This document shows positions 7,109-14,202 of a stretch of 21,228 nt of DNA, in pieces. The notes under the pieces are model-generated. The model did no database searches, was not told where the DNA came from, and saw nothing but the letters and a program-made list of their open reading frames with translations. The position numbers and the translations under genes were made by a program. The DNA is from JAYZVT01 sp050248375. GTDB taxonomy: Bacteria; Pseudomonadota; Alphaproteobacteria; Rhizobiales; Methyloligellaceae. Location of the stretch: positions 1 through 21,228 of the forward strand of contig JBFWSL010000031.1 of the NCBI GenBank assembly GCA_050248375.1. The letters are read 5' to 3'. The number at the start of each line of letters is the position of its first letter. Position 1 is the first letter of the stretch.

Positions 7109-8125
7109 TCAGTAATGATCCTCGAAGCGCTTGGCCAGGTCCTCGATGTTCTCCGGCGGCCAGTTCGGCACTTCCATACCCAGATGCAAGCCCATGCCGG
7201 CGAGCACTTCCTTGATCTCGTTGAGCGACTTGCGGCCGAAGTTCGGCGTGCGGAGCATCTCCGCCTCGCTCTTCTGGATCAGGTCGCCGATATAGACGAT
7301 GTTGTCGTTCTTCAGGCAGTTGGCCGAGCGGACCGACAGCTCGAGCTCGTCCACCTTCTTGAGCAAGGCGGCGTTGAACTCCAGCTCGGGCTGGCGCTCG
7401 TCGACGACCTCCTTCTTCGGCTCCTCGAAATTCACGAAGACCGAGAGCTGATCCTGCAGGATGCGGGCGGCCAGCGCCACGGCGTCATCGGGGCGCACGG
7501 AACCGTCCGTCTCGATGTCCATGATCAGCTTGTCATAGTCGAGAATCTGGCCCTCGCGGGTGTGCTCGACGCGGTAGGAGACCTTGCGCACGGGGCTGTA
7601 GAGGCTGTCCACCGGGATAAGGCCCACCGGCGCATCGTCCGGACGGTTGCGCTCGGCCGGCACATAGCCCTTGCCGAGGTTGGCGGTGAACTCCATGCGG
7701 ATGGAGGCGCCCTCGTCCAGCGTGCAGATCACGTGATCGGGGTTGAGGATCTCGACGTCGGAGGAGGCCTCGATGTCGCCGGCGGTGGCGACGGCGGGGC
7801 CTTCCTTCTTCAGGATCATCCGCTTCACGCCCTCGGAATGCTGGCGCAGCGCGATCTCCTTGATGTTCAGCACCACGTCGGTCACGTCCTCGCGAACGCC
7901 CGGGATCGAGGAGAATTCATGCAACACGCCGTCGATGTGCATGGTCGTTATGGCCGAGCCCTGCAGCGACGACAGCAGGATACGGCGCAGCGCATTGCCG
8001 AGCGTCAGGCCGAAGCCGCGTTCGAGCGGCTCGGCAACCACGGTGGCCATGCGGCCGGGCTGGAGACCGGGCGTGATTTGCAGCTTGGCGGGCTTGATCA
8101 GATCTTGCCAGTTCTTCTGTAGCAC
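7109..8125 (-). CDS. rpoA: DNA-directed RNA polymerase alpha subunit
   Basis: A 338-residue RNA polymerase alpha subunit. The N-terminal dimerisation and beta/beta'-binding domain covers about 1-235 (ERGFGLTLGNALRRILLSS at 35-53 is the classic assembly motif). A short linker leads to the C-terminal domain at about 250-320, which binds UP elements and activators. Arg266 in LELSVRSANCL matches E. coli Arg265, and NFGRKSLNEIKE (295-306) is the second DNA-contacting helix. The C-terminal segment with NWPPEN is typical of alphaproteobacteria. The start is GTG (8123-8125) with AGAGG 7 bases upstream. A strong hairpin lies between rpsK and this gene. Confidence 0.98.
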   Translation of the reverse strand: MLQKNWQDLIKPAKLQITPGLQPGRMATVVAEPLERGFGLTLGNALRRILLSSLQGSAITTMHIDGVLHEFSSIPGVREDVTDVVLNIKEIALRQHSEGVKRMILKKEGPAVATAGDIEASSDVEILNPDHVICTLDEGASIRMEFTANLGKGYVPAERNRPDDAPVGLIPVDSLYSPVRKVSYRVEHTREGQILDYDKLIMDIETDGSVRPDDAVALAARILQDQLSVFVNFEEPKKEVVDERQPELEFNAALLKKVDELELSVRSANCLKNDNIVYIGDLIQKSEAEMLRTPNFGRKSLNEIKEVLAGMGLHLGMEVPNWPPENIEDLAKRFEDHY

Positions 8126-8162
8126 TGCGGACCTCTTTGTACCTGTGCGTGCGGCGCCTCGC

Positions 8163-8186
8163 GGCCTGCCGGGAAGACGGCAGGCC
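8163..8186 (-). other. Strong intra-operon hairpin between rpsK and rpoA
   Basis: A perfect 9-bp stem, GGCCTGCCG (8163-8171) with CGGCAGGCC (8178-8186), has a 6-base loop. An outer helix, GCGCC (about 8154-8158) with GGCGC (8188-8192), can extend it. No T-tract follows on the minus strand, so it is not a normal intrinsic terminator. It may be an RNA processing site, a partial attenuator or a 3'-end stabiliser that changes the rpoA to ribosomal-protein ratio. Confidence 0.6.
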
Positions 8187-8201
8187 CGGCGCTCGATGAA
8201 T

Positions 8202-8591
8202 TCAGACGCGCCGGCGCTTGCGCGGACGGCATCCGTTGTGGGCGATGGGCGTCACGTCCTTGATCGAGGTGATGGTGAAGCCGGACGAAGACAGACCACG
8301 CAGGGCGGATTCACGGCCGGAACCCGGACCGCGAACCTCGATCTCGAGATTCTGCATGCCGTGCTCCTTGGCCTTGCGGCCCGCGTCCTCGGCAGCGACC
8401 TGGGCGGCATAGGGGGTCGACTTGCGCGATCCCTTGAAGCCCATCGTGCCGGCCGACGACCAGGAGATGGTGTTGCCCTGAGCGTCGGTGATCGTGATTA
8501 CGGTGTTGTTGAACGAAGCGCTCACATGAGCGACGCCGGAGGTGATGTTCTTCTTCTCGCGGCGGCGAACTCTCGTCTTGTCCTTGGCCAT
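8202..8591 (-). CDS. rpsK: 30S ribosomal protein uS11
   Basis: A 129-residue small-subunit platform protein that helps form the mRNA exit channel near the Shine-Dalgarno helix. Conserved segments are GVAHVSASFNNTVITITD (about 19-36), the GTMGFKGSRKSTPYAAQ loop, EVRGPGSGRESALR and the basic C-terminus GCRPRKRRRV. The length equals the family norm. The ATG at 8589-8591 has GGAAAG about 9 bases upstream. Gene order rpsM-rpsK-rpoA without an intervening rpsD is the alphaproteobacterial arrangement. Confidence 0.98.
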   Translation of the reverse strand: MAKDKTRVRRREKKNITSGVAHVSASFNNTVITITDAQGNTISWSSAGTMGFKGSRKSTPYAAQVAAEDAGRKAKEHGMQNLEIEVRGPGSGRESALRGLSSSGFTITSIKDVTPIAHNGCRPRKRRRV

Positions 8592-8646
8592 CTGTTCAGA
8601 CTTTCCAGTTCCTGCAATCCGGTCGCGGGCCCAGCCCAGCCGGCGG

Positions 8647-9015
8647 TTATTTCTTCTTGCCGGCGATCGGCTTGGCCGGACCCTTGCGGGTGCGGGCGTT
8701 GGTGTGGGTGCGCTGGCCGCGAACGGGCAGGCCGCGGCGGTGACGCAAGCCGCGATAGCAGCCCAGGTCCATTAGCCGCTTGATGTTCATCGCCACGTCG
8801 CGGCGGAGGTCGCCCTCCACCACATAGTCGCGGTCGATGGTCTCGCGGATCTGGATCACCTCGTTCTCGGTCAACTGGTTCACGCGGCGCTCCGGCGGAA
8901 TGTTCACCTTGGCGCAGATGTCCTTGGCGAACCTGTCGCCAATGCCGTGGATATATGTCAGGGCGACCTCGACGCGCTTGTTCGTCGGGATGTTAACGCC
9001 AGCGATACGGGCCAA
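8647..9015 (-). CDS. rpsM: 30S ribosomal protein uS13
   Basis: A 122-residue head protein that contacts the P-site tRNA and forms intersubunit bridges B1a/B1b. The conserved N-terminus MARIAGVNIPTNKRVEVALT, the helix-hairpin-helix IYGIG equivalent (THIHGIGD-like YIHGIGDRFA) and the C-terminal GLPVRGQRTHTNARTRKG tail are visible. The initiation codon is TTG (9013-9015), because the family's conserved first residue falls on TTG and no closer ATG/GTG exists; GGAGA lies 7 bases upstream. A TTG start is rare for a highly expressed ribosomal gene. The 218-base spacer upstream is the longest in the ribosomal cluster and carries candidate control signals. Confidence 0.98.
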   Translation of the reverse strand: MARIAGVNIPTNKRVEVALTYIHGIGDRFAKDICAKVNIPPERRVNQLTENEVIQIRETIDRDYVVEGDLRRDVAMNIKRLMDLGCYRGLRHRRGLPVRGQRTHTNARTRKGPAKPIAGKKK

Positions 9016-9069
9016 TTCTCACTCTCCGTCCATCAATTGCGCGCCAGGGGCCGCATTTTGCTCTTGCAG

Positions 9070-9085
9070 GGGGCCAGAAAGCCCC
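9070..9085 (-). other. Hairpin in the rpsM leader
   Basis: A 5-bp GC stem (GGGGC 9070-9074 with GCCCC 9081-9085) with a 6-base loop lies about 55 bases upstream of the rpsM start on the minus strand, just after a TTGTTGTTGTTTATT stretch. In E. coli the leader of this operon holds an S4-binding pseudoknot; nothing matching it was recognised here. Whether this hairpin has a regulatory role is unknown. Confidence 0.35.
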
Positions 9086-9172
9086 AATAAACAACAACAA
9101 ACGCAGAAAGACCGGCTTCCGGCAGTCGGCGCGCCACCGGGGACCGATCTCTTCTTCCACAAAGAATGCGCT

Positions 9173-9202
9173 CTTCTAGCGGATTCCCGGGATTTCCGTC
9201 AA
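9173..9202 (-). promoter_or_regulatory. Candidate sigma-70-like promoter for the alpha operon
   Basis: On the minus strand TTGACG (9197-9202, 5 of 6 matches to TTGACA) is followed after 18 bases by TAGAAG (9173-9178, 4 of 6 matches to TATAAT). It lies in the only long spacer of the ribosomal cluster and would give rpsM a leader of about 150 bases. It overlaps the right half of the inverted repeat at 9193-9217. The hexamers are imperfect, so this is a suggestion only. Confidence 0.4.
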
Positions 9203-9217
9203 CCACCGTGACGGAAA
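9193..9217. repeat. Inverted repeat TTTCCGTC-N9-GACGGAAA downstream of adk
   Basis: A perfect 8-bp dyad lies 17 bases past the adk stop codon, with arms at 9193-9200 and 9210-9217 and a 9-base spacer. As RNA it is an 8-bp hairpin without a trailing U-tract on either strand; on the minus strand the Ts precede it. As DNA it looks like an operator with half-sites 17 bases apart, and one half overlaps a -35-like hexamer. Confidence 0.6.
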
Positions 9218-9233
9218 AACGTCTGACTTTCCT

Positions 9234-9890
9234 TCACTTGCCCAGGCCGTCCAGGGCCTGTTCGATTTCCTTGTTTACCGCCGGAATGGGCGCCATGCCG
9301 TCCACCGACTTCAGCTTGCCCCGGGCCTTGTAGTAACCGATCAGCGGCTCGGTCTGGGCGTGATAGGCCTTCAGACGGCTGCGCACGGTCTCCTCATTGT
9401 CGTCGGCCCGCCGGATGAAGTCCGTACTGCCGCATTTATCGCAGATTCCGGGCTTTTTCGGCTGCTTGTACTTGTCGTGGTAGCCCTCGCCGCACCTGGC
9501 GCAACTGAACCTTCCAGTGATGCGCTCGCACAAGGCATCGTCGTCAACCCGCATCTCGATCACGCCGTTGAGCGTTTTTTTCTTTTTCATCAACAGCTTG
9601 TCCAGCGCCTCGGCTTGCGCGACCGTACGCGGGAAGCCGTCGAGGATGAAGCCCCTGCCCAGATCCGGCTGATCGAGCCGCTCCGAGATGATGCCTACGA
9701 CGACGTCATCGGGAACGAGTTCGCCCTGGTCCATCCTGGCCTTCGCCTGCCTGCCAATCTCCGTTCCGGCCGCGGCCGCGGCTCGCAGCATCTCTCCTGT
9801 GGATAGCTGAACAAGACCCCTGTGGTCCTCCAGCATCTTGGCCTGCGTGCCTTTGCCGGCTCCGGGTGGACCAAGCAGGATGATGTTCAT
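9234..9890 (-). CDS. adk: Adenylate kinase with four-cysteine (metal-binding) LID
   Basis: A 218-residue long-form adenylate kinase that interconverts ATP + AMP and 2 ADP in the cytoplasm. Visible features: P-loop GPPGAGKGT (8-16), AMP-binding segment LSTGEMLRAA (29-38), DGFPRTVAQAEAL (84-96) and the LID at about 120-160. The LID carries Cys130/Cys133 and Cys150/Cys153 (CxxC-X16-CxxC), the pattern that binds a structural Zn or Fe in Gram-positive and some alphaproteobacterial enzymes; the E. coli enzyme uses other residues. The ATG (9888-9890) overlaps the secY TGA as ATGA. Position between secY and rpsM is common in alphaproteobacteria. Confidence 0.97.
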   Translation of the reverse strand: MNIILLGPPGAGKGTQAKMLEDHRGLVQLSTGEMLRAAAAAGTEIGRQAKARMDQGELVPDDVVVGIISERLDQPDLGRGFILDGFPRTVAQAEALDKLLMKKKKTLNGVIEMRVDDDALCERITGRFSCARCGEGYHDKYKQPKKPGICDKCGSTDFIRRADDNEETVRSRLKAYHAQTEPLIGYYKARGKLKSVDGMAPIPAVNKEIEQALDGLGK

Positions 9891-11221
9891 CGCCTCCGCG
9901 CGCCCCGCAGCCGCGATCTCTTGATCAGGCCTTCGTACTGATGGGCAAGCAGGTGGCTCTGTATCTGGGCAACCGTGTCCATGGTGACGCTGACCACGAT
10001 CAACAGCGACGTACCGCCAAAGTAGAACGGCACCGCCGCATAGGTGATGAGGAATTCCGGAAGTATGCAGACTACAGCCAGATATGCAGCGCCGGCCACA
10101 GTAATGCGAGTCAGCACATAGTCGATATATTCGGCCGTGCGCTCGCCGGGACGGATGCCGGGAATGAAACCGCCGTACTTCTTCAGGTTATCGGCGGTGT
10201 CCTTGGGATTGAACACCACAGCCGTGTAGAAGAAGGCGAAGAAGACGATCATGGCCACGTAAAGGCCGAGATAGAGCGGCTGACCGCGGCCCAGAAGGGC
10301 GTTGATCGTGTTGAGCCACTCCGGCCCCTGCCCCGCGCCAAAGCTGGCGAAGGTCGCCGGCAGCAGCAGCAGCGAGGAGGCGAAGATCGGCGGGATGACG
10401 CCCGCGGTATTGAGCTTCAGGGGCAGGTGCGACGACTCGCCCTGGAAGATGCGGTTGCCAACCTGCCGTTTTGGATACTGGACCAGCAGGCGCCGCTGGG
10501 CACGCTCCATGAAAACGATGAAGGCGACCACGACGATGGCCATGACGAACAGGCCGATGATCAGCGGCGTCGCGAGCGCGCCCTGGCGGCCGAGTTCAAG
10601 CGTCCCCACCAGGGCGGAGGGAATCTCCGCCACGATGCCGGCGAAAATGATCAGCGAGATGCCGTTGCCCACTCCGCGGGCGGTGATCTGCTCGCCAAGC
10701 CACATCAGGAAGACCGTGCCGCCGACGAGGGTGACGACGGTGGTGATGCGGAAGAACATGCCGGGGTCGGTGACGACGTTGCCGGCGCCCTCGAGGCCGA
10801 CGGCAATGCCATAGCCCTGCAACGTGGCGAGGAACACCGTGCCGTAGCGGGTGTACTGGTTGATCTGCTTGCGGCCCTGCTCGCCTTCCTTCTTCAACTG
10901 CTCAAGCGTCGGCGAGACGGTAGTCAGAAGCTGGATAATGATCGAGGCCGAGATGTAAGGCATGATGTTCAGGGCGAAGATCGCCATGCGCCCCACGGCG
11001 CCGCCCGCGAACATGTTGAACATGCCGAGGATGCCCGCCTGGTTCTGGCGGAACACATCGGCAAGCGCCTCCGGATTGATGCCGGGGATCGGAATGTAGG
11101 TGCCCAGCCGGTAAACCAGCAGCGCGAGCACAGTGAACAAGATTCGCTGCTTCAGTTCGGTCGCCTTGGCGAAGGCGCCGAAATTCAGATTGGCTACGAG
11201 CTGTTCTGCCGCGGATGCCAT
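9887..11221 (-). CDS. secY: Preprotein translocase subunit SecY
   Basis: A 444-residue inner-membrane channel protein with the ten hydrophobic segments expected of SecY. It forms the protein-conducting pore with SecE and SecG and works with SecA and the ribosome. Diagnostic segments are RLGTYIPIPGINPEAL (about 38-53), GMFNMFAGGAVGRMAIFALNIMPYISASI (TM2/plug region), MWLGEQITARGVGNGISLIIF, and the cytoplasmic loops with GFIPGIRPGERTAEYID, which bind SecA. The C-terminus is basic (SRLRGARRR). The ATG at 11219-11221 has GGAG about 7 bases upstream. It closes the spc operon and overlaps adk by 4 bases. Confidence 0.98.
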   Translation of the reverse strand: MASAAEQLVANLNFGAFAKATELKQRILFTVLALLVYRLGTYIPIPGINPEALADVFRQNQAGILGMFNMFAGGAVGRMAIFALNIMPYISASIIIQLLTTVSPTLEQLKKEGEQGRKQINQYTRYGTVFLATLQGYGIAVGLEGAGNVVTDPGMFFRITTVVTLVGGTVFLMWLGEQITARGVGNGISLIIFAGIVAEIPSALVGTLELGRQGALATPLIIGLFVMAIVVVAFIVFMERAQRRLLVQYPKRQVGNRIFQGESSHLPLKLNTAGVIPPIFASSLLLLPATFASFGAGQGPEWLNTINALLGRGQPLYLGLYVAMIVFFAFFYTAVVFNPKDTADNLKKYGGFIPGIRPGERTAEYIDYVLTRITVAGAAYLAVVCILPEFLITYAAVPFYFGGTSLLIVVSVTMDTVAQIQSHLLAHQYEGLIKRSRLRGARRR

Positions 11222-11276
11222 GGGTCAGCTCCGTGAGGTTTGAGGTGTCGAACCGTCCCTCAATTTTCCGCCAGGA

Positions 11277-11939
11277 CTACTTCTTGTCGCCCTTGGGCGC
11301 AGCCTTCCTGGCGGCAGGCTTCTTCGCAGGCTTCTTTTCCGCCTTCGGCTTGGCCTCGGCCTTCTTCTCAAGCCCGGCCTCCGCCTTGGCAGGCTTTTCG
11401 GCTTTCGGCGCCTTGGCGGGCTTTTCCGCCCTGGGAGCCTTGGCCTTCTTCTCGGAGGCGGGCTTGGAAGACTGCTTGGGCATGGGCACGATCGAAACCG
11501 ATCCGCCCGCCTTCTCCACGGCCTTCACCGCACCTGCCGAAGCTCCAGTCACCTCGAAGGTCACCTTGGACTTCAGTTCGCCATTTCCAAGCAGGCGAAC
11601 GCCGTCCCTGGCCCGGCGGATCACGCCGGCGGCGCGCAGGGCCTCGACGGAAACCGGCTTGCCGGCGTCGAGCTTGCCCGCGTCGATGGCGCTCTGAACC
11701 TTGCCCAGGTTCACGATATTGAACTTGCGGGCGAAGATGTTGTTGAAGCCGCGCTTGGGAAGGCGCATGTGGAGCGGCATCTGGCCGCCCTCGAAGCCAT
11801 TGATGGCGACGCCGGTGCGGGCCTTCTGGCCCTTCACGCCCCGGCCGGCCGTCTTTCCGCGCCCGGAGCCTATGCCCCGGCCAACGCGGCGGCGCGTCTT
11901 GGCGGCGCCCTTGTTGTCCCTGATGTCGTTAAGCCGCAT
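11277..11939 (-). CDS. rplO: 50S ribosomal protein uL15 with a long Lys/Ala/Pro C-terminal tail
   Basis: A 220-residue uL15, well above the usual 145-160. Residues 1-155 are the normal fold: the Gly/Arg-rich N-terminal extension (RRRVGRGIGSGRGKTAGRGVKGQKAR, about 17-42), then FEGGQMPLHMRLPKRGF and the globular part ending at VSIVPMP. Residues about 156-220 are an added low-complexity tail made almost only of Lys, Ala, Pro and Glu, including two copies of a 9-residue unit (AxAEKPAKAP type). The tail resembles histone-H1-like AKP segments and is encoded by a 27-bp DNA tandem repeat. uL15 is a late-assembly protein of the large subunit. The ATG has GCAGGACCC upstream and lies 18 bases after rpmD. 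Confidence 0.97.
   Translation of the reverse strand: MRLNDIRDNKGAAKTRRRVGRGIGSGRGKTAGRGVKGQKARTGVAINGFEGGQMPLHMRLPKRGFNNIFARKFNIVNLGKVQSAIDAGKLDAGKPVSVEALRAAGVIRRARDGVRLLGNGELKSKVTFEVTGASAGAVKAVEKAGGSVSIVPMPKQSSKPASEKKAKAPRAEKPAKAPKAEKPAKAEAGLEKKAEAKPKAEKKPAKKPAARKAAPKGDKK
11383..11436. repeat. 27-bp tandem repeat inside the rplO tail
   Basis: Two adjacent 27-bp units (11383-11409 and 11410-11436) both start GCCTTGGC(A/G)GGCTTTTC and encode near-identical 9-residue Lys/Ala/Pro/Glu segments. The second half of the unit is more diverged. It looks like an internal duplication that lengthened the uL15 tail. Confidence 0.75.
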
Positions 11940-11957
11940 GGGTCCTGCTCCCGGCGA

Positions 11958-12161
11958 TTACTTCTCGTCGACGATGCGGACGAGATGGGGAATCTTCTCG
12001 ATCATGCCACGCACGGCGGGCGTATCCACCAGCGTGCGGCGGCGGTGCATCTTGTTCAGGCCAAGGCCGATCAGCGTCGCACGCTGGTCGGCGGGACGGC
12101 GGATCGGGCTGCCGATCTGCTCGACCGTCACCGTCTTGCCCGAGGTCTTCTTCTCATTCAT
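11958..12161 (-). CDS. rpmD: 50S ribosomal protein uL30
   Basis: A 67-residue uL30 of bacterial length. The family pattern VTVEQIGSPIRRPADQRATL (11-30) and GLGLNKMHRRRTLVDTPAVRGMI (32-54) is complete. The N-terminal MNEKKTSGK is a short basic extension. It sits between rpsE (45-base gap) and rplO (18-base gap), as in other spc operons. The ATG at 12159-12161 is the only reasonable start. Confidence 0.97.
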   Translation of the reverse strand: MNEKKTSGKTVTVEQIGSPIRRPADQRATLIGLGLNKMHRRRTLVDTPAVRGMIEKIPHLVRIVDEK

Positions 12162-12206
12162 ATCCGGTCCTTCCCGTGCCCGCGTTCACAAATCCCGAAC
12201 GTGCGA

Positions 12207-12818
12207 TCAACCATCCGCAGCCGCGCCTTCGGTGGCGGCCTGGTCACGGCGGCGCGAGACGATGTCGCTGACCTTCTTGCCCCGGCGCGCCGCGACCGAG
12301 CGCGGGCTGTCCTCGTGCTTCAGGGCGTCGAATGTGGCGCGCACCAGGTTGTAGGGATTGGTGCTGCCGAGCGACTTCGCCACCACGTCGTGGATGCCGA
12401 GGGTCTCGAAGACGGCGCGCATCGGGCCGCCGGCGATGATACCGGTGCCCGCGGGGGCGGCGCGCAGCACCACCCTGCCCGCGCCATGACGGCCGGCGAC
12501 ATCGTGATGCAGCGTACGGCCCTCGCGGAGGGGCACGCGGATCATGTTGCGCTTGGCGGAGTCGGTCGCCTTGCGGATGGCCTCAGGCACCTCGCGGGCC
12601 TTGCCGTGGCCGAAGCCGACGCGCCCCTTCTGGTCGCCGACGACCACAAGCGCGGCGAAGCCGAAGCGGCGTCCGCCCTTGACCACCTTGGCGACGCGAT
12701 TGATGTGGACGAGCTTGTCGACGAATTCACTGTCGCGGTCCTCGCGCTCGCCACGATCGCGCCCATGGCGCTCGCGTCCGCGGTCCTGTCCCTGACCCTT
12801 GCCTGGTGTGCGTGCCAC
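12207..12818 (-). CDS. rpsE: 30S ribosomal protein uS5
   Basis: A 203-residue uS5, which shapes the mRNA entry channel and affects decoding accuracy. The core starts near residue 30 with SEFVDKLVHINRVAKVVKGG and continues with RFGFAALVVVGDQKGRVGFG (double-stranded-RNA-binding fold) and the C-terminal domain with GTGIIAGGPMRAVFETLGI. Residues 1-29 are an Arg/Asp/Glu/Gly-rich extension, seen in many alphaproteobacteria. The start is GTG (12816-12818) with AAGGAT about 8 bases upstream. It lies 25 bases after rplR. Confidence 0.98.
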   Translation of the reverse strand: MARTPGKGQGQDRGRERHGRDRGEREDRDSEFVDKLVHINRVAKVVKGGRRFGFAALVVVGDQKGRVGFGHGKAREVPEAIRKATDSAKRNMIRVPLREGRTLHHDVAGRHGAGRVVLRAAPAGTGIIAGGPMRAVFETLGIHDVVAKSLGSTNPYNLVRATFDALKHEDSPRSVAARRGKKVSDIVSRRRDQAATEGAAADG

Positions 12819-12843
12819 CTCGATGATCCTTCCGTTACAATCC

Positions 12844-13206
12844 CTAGAAATTCAGACCGGCTTCACGCGCGCCGTCCGCCAGCGCCTTGACGCGGCCGTG
12901 ATAGCGATAGCCGCCGCGATCGAAGATCACGTCCTTGACGCCGGCCTTGATCGCCCGCTCGGCGACCAGCTTGCCGACCGCCGAAGCGGCATCGACATCG
13001 GAGCCCTTGGGCTGCGACTTGCGGAAATCCGCCTCGATGGTCGACGCCTGGGCCACGGTATGCCCCTTCAGGTCGTCGATCACCTGCGCATAGATATGCT
13101 TCGACGAGCGAAACACCGACAGGCGCACCCGCCCGCTGCCCACGCGCTTGAGGGCCTTGCGAACCCGCAGGCGGCGGCCAGAAAATTTCTTGTTGCCCGT
13201 GCTCAT
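12844..13206 (-). CDS. rplR: 50S ribosomal protein uL18
   Basis: A 120-residue 5S-rRNA-binding protein. Signatures: RRLRVRKALKRVGSGRVRLS (11-30), VFRSSKHIYAQVIDD (31-45), and FDRGGYRYHGRVKALADGAREAGLNF at the C-terminus. The frame stays open upstream to 13560, but the family start is the ATG at 13204-13206, which has GGAG upstream and follows the rplF stop by 11 bases; the longer frame would overlap rplF. Confidence 0.98.
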   Translation of the reverse strand: MSTGNKKFSGRRLRVRKALKRVGSGRVRLSVFRSSKHIYAQVIDDLKGHTVAQASTIEADFRKSQPKGSDVDAASAVGKLVAERAIKAGVKDVIFDRGGYRYHGRVKALADGAREAGLNF

Positions 13207-13217
13207 GGCGCGCTCCG

Positions 13218-13751
13218 TTACTTCTTCTTGCCTTCCTTGCGGAAGATGTATTCGCCGGCGTACTTCACGCCCTTGCCCTTGTAGGGTTCCGGTGGCCGGT
13301 AGCGCCGGATCTCGGCGGCGACCTGCCCCACCTTCTGCTTGTCGATGCCGGAAATGACGATTTCCGTGGGCTTCGGCACTTCGACCTTGATGCCTTCCGG
13401 GATCGGGTAAGCGACCTCGTGGCTGAAACCGAGCTGGAGCTGGAGGTTCTTGCCCTGCAGCGCCGCGCGATAGCCCACGCCGTTGATCTCGAGCGACGTG
13501 GTGAAGCCCTTGGTCACGCCGTCCACCAAATTCGCCACCATGGTGCGCGACATGCCCCACATGGAACGGCCACGCTTGGTCTGCTCGCGCGGATCGACCT
13601 GAATGCCGTCGTCGGTCATCTTGGCGATCACCTCGTCAACGAGGACTGCCTTCAGCTCGCCCTTCGGTCCCTTCACGGAGACCTGCTGGCCATCGATCGT
13701 GGCGGTCACGCCCGAAGGGACAGCGACTGCCTTTTTTCCGATCCTCGACAT
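13218..13751 (-). CDS. rplF: 50S ribosomal protein uL6
   Basis: A 177-residue uL6 of standard length, placed near the factor-binding stalk base and the sarcin-ricin loop. The N-terminus MSRIGKKAVAVPSGVTATID, the ARTMVANLVDGVTKGFT-like helix at about 67-83 and the C-terminal GIDKQKVGQVAAEIR and RPPEPYKGKGVKYAGEYI (about 150-170) are diagnostic. It ends with KEGKKK. The ATG at 13749-13751 follows rpsH by 39 bases. Confidence 0.98.
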   Translation of the reverse strand: MSRIGKKAVAVPSGVTATIDGQQVSVKGPKGELKAVLVDEVIAKMTDDGIQVDPREQTKRGRSMWGMSRTMVANLVDGVTKGFTTSLEINGVGYRAALQGKNLQLQLGFSHEVAYPIPEGIKVEVPKPTEIVISGIDKQKVGQVAAEIRRYRPPEPYKGKGVKYAGEYIFRKEGKKK

Positions 13752-13790
13752 CTCTCAAACCTCTTCGTCTTCAGCGCGCCGGGCTGTTCC

Positions 13791-14189
13791 CTAGAATACG
13801 CTGCACAGAACTTCGCCGCCGACATTCTCGGCGCGAGCCTTGGCATCCGACATCACCCCCTTGGGAGTGGACAGGATGGCGACACCCAGTCCGTTGGCGA
13901 TGGTCGGCAGATCCTTCACCGAGGAATATACGCGCCGGCCGGGCGTGGACACACGGCGCAGGTCGCGAATAACCGGCGAGCCGTCGTAATATTTCAGCTC
14001 GATCTCGAACTCGGCCTTGCCGTTGTCGTACTCGACCTCGGCGTAACCACGGATATAGCCCTCGTCCTTCAGCACGTCGAGCACGCGCGCGCGCAGAGCG
14101 GACGCTGGCGTCGAAACCTTCGACTTCTTGCGCGACTGGGCGTTGCGGATGCGCGCGAGCATATCGCCAAGGGGATCGGTCATCGGCAT
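13791..14189 (-). CDS. rpsH: 30S ribosomal protein uS8
   Basis: A 132-residue uS8, a primary binder of the central domain of 16S rRNA. In E. coli it also represses the spc operon by binding the rplE leader; I did not recognise such a site here. Signatures: TDPLGDMLARIRNAQ at the N-terminus, VLKDEGYIRGYAEVE, and RVYSSVKDLPTIANGLGVAILSTPKGVM at the C-terminus. ATGs at 14187-14189 and 14181-14183 are both possible; the first gives the common MxMTDP form. It lies 13 bases after rpsN. Confidence 0.98.
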   Translation of the reverse strand: MPMTDPLGDMLARIRNAQSRKKSKVSTPASALRARVLDVLKDEGYIRGYAEVEYDNGKAEFEIELKYYDGSPVIRDLRRVSTPGRRVYSSVKDLPTIANGLGVAILSTPKGVMSDAKARAENVGGEVLCSVF

Positions 14190-14202
14190 GATCGTCTCTC
14201 CC

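Noticed and set aside
9016..9233. Possible small gene or S4-binding pseudoknot between adk and rpsM
   Set aside because: No short frame with a ribosome-binding site and family resemblance was seen on the minus strand, and no match to the known E. coli leader fold was recognised. The inverted repeat and hairpin are reported separately.
12844..13560. Frame of 238 codons containing rplR with a long N-terminal extension
   Set aside because: The extension overlaps rplF in another frame and has no homology to uL18; the true start is the ATG at 13206.
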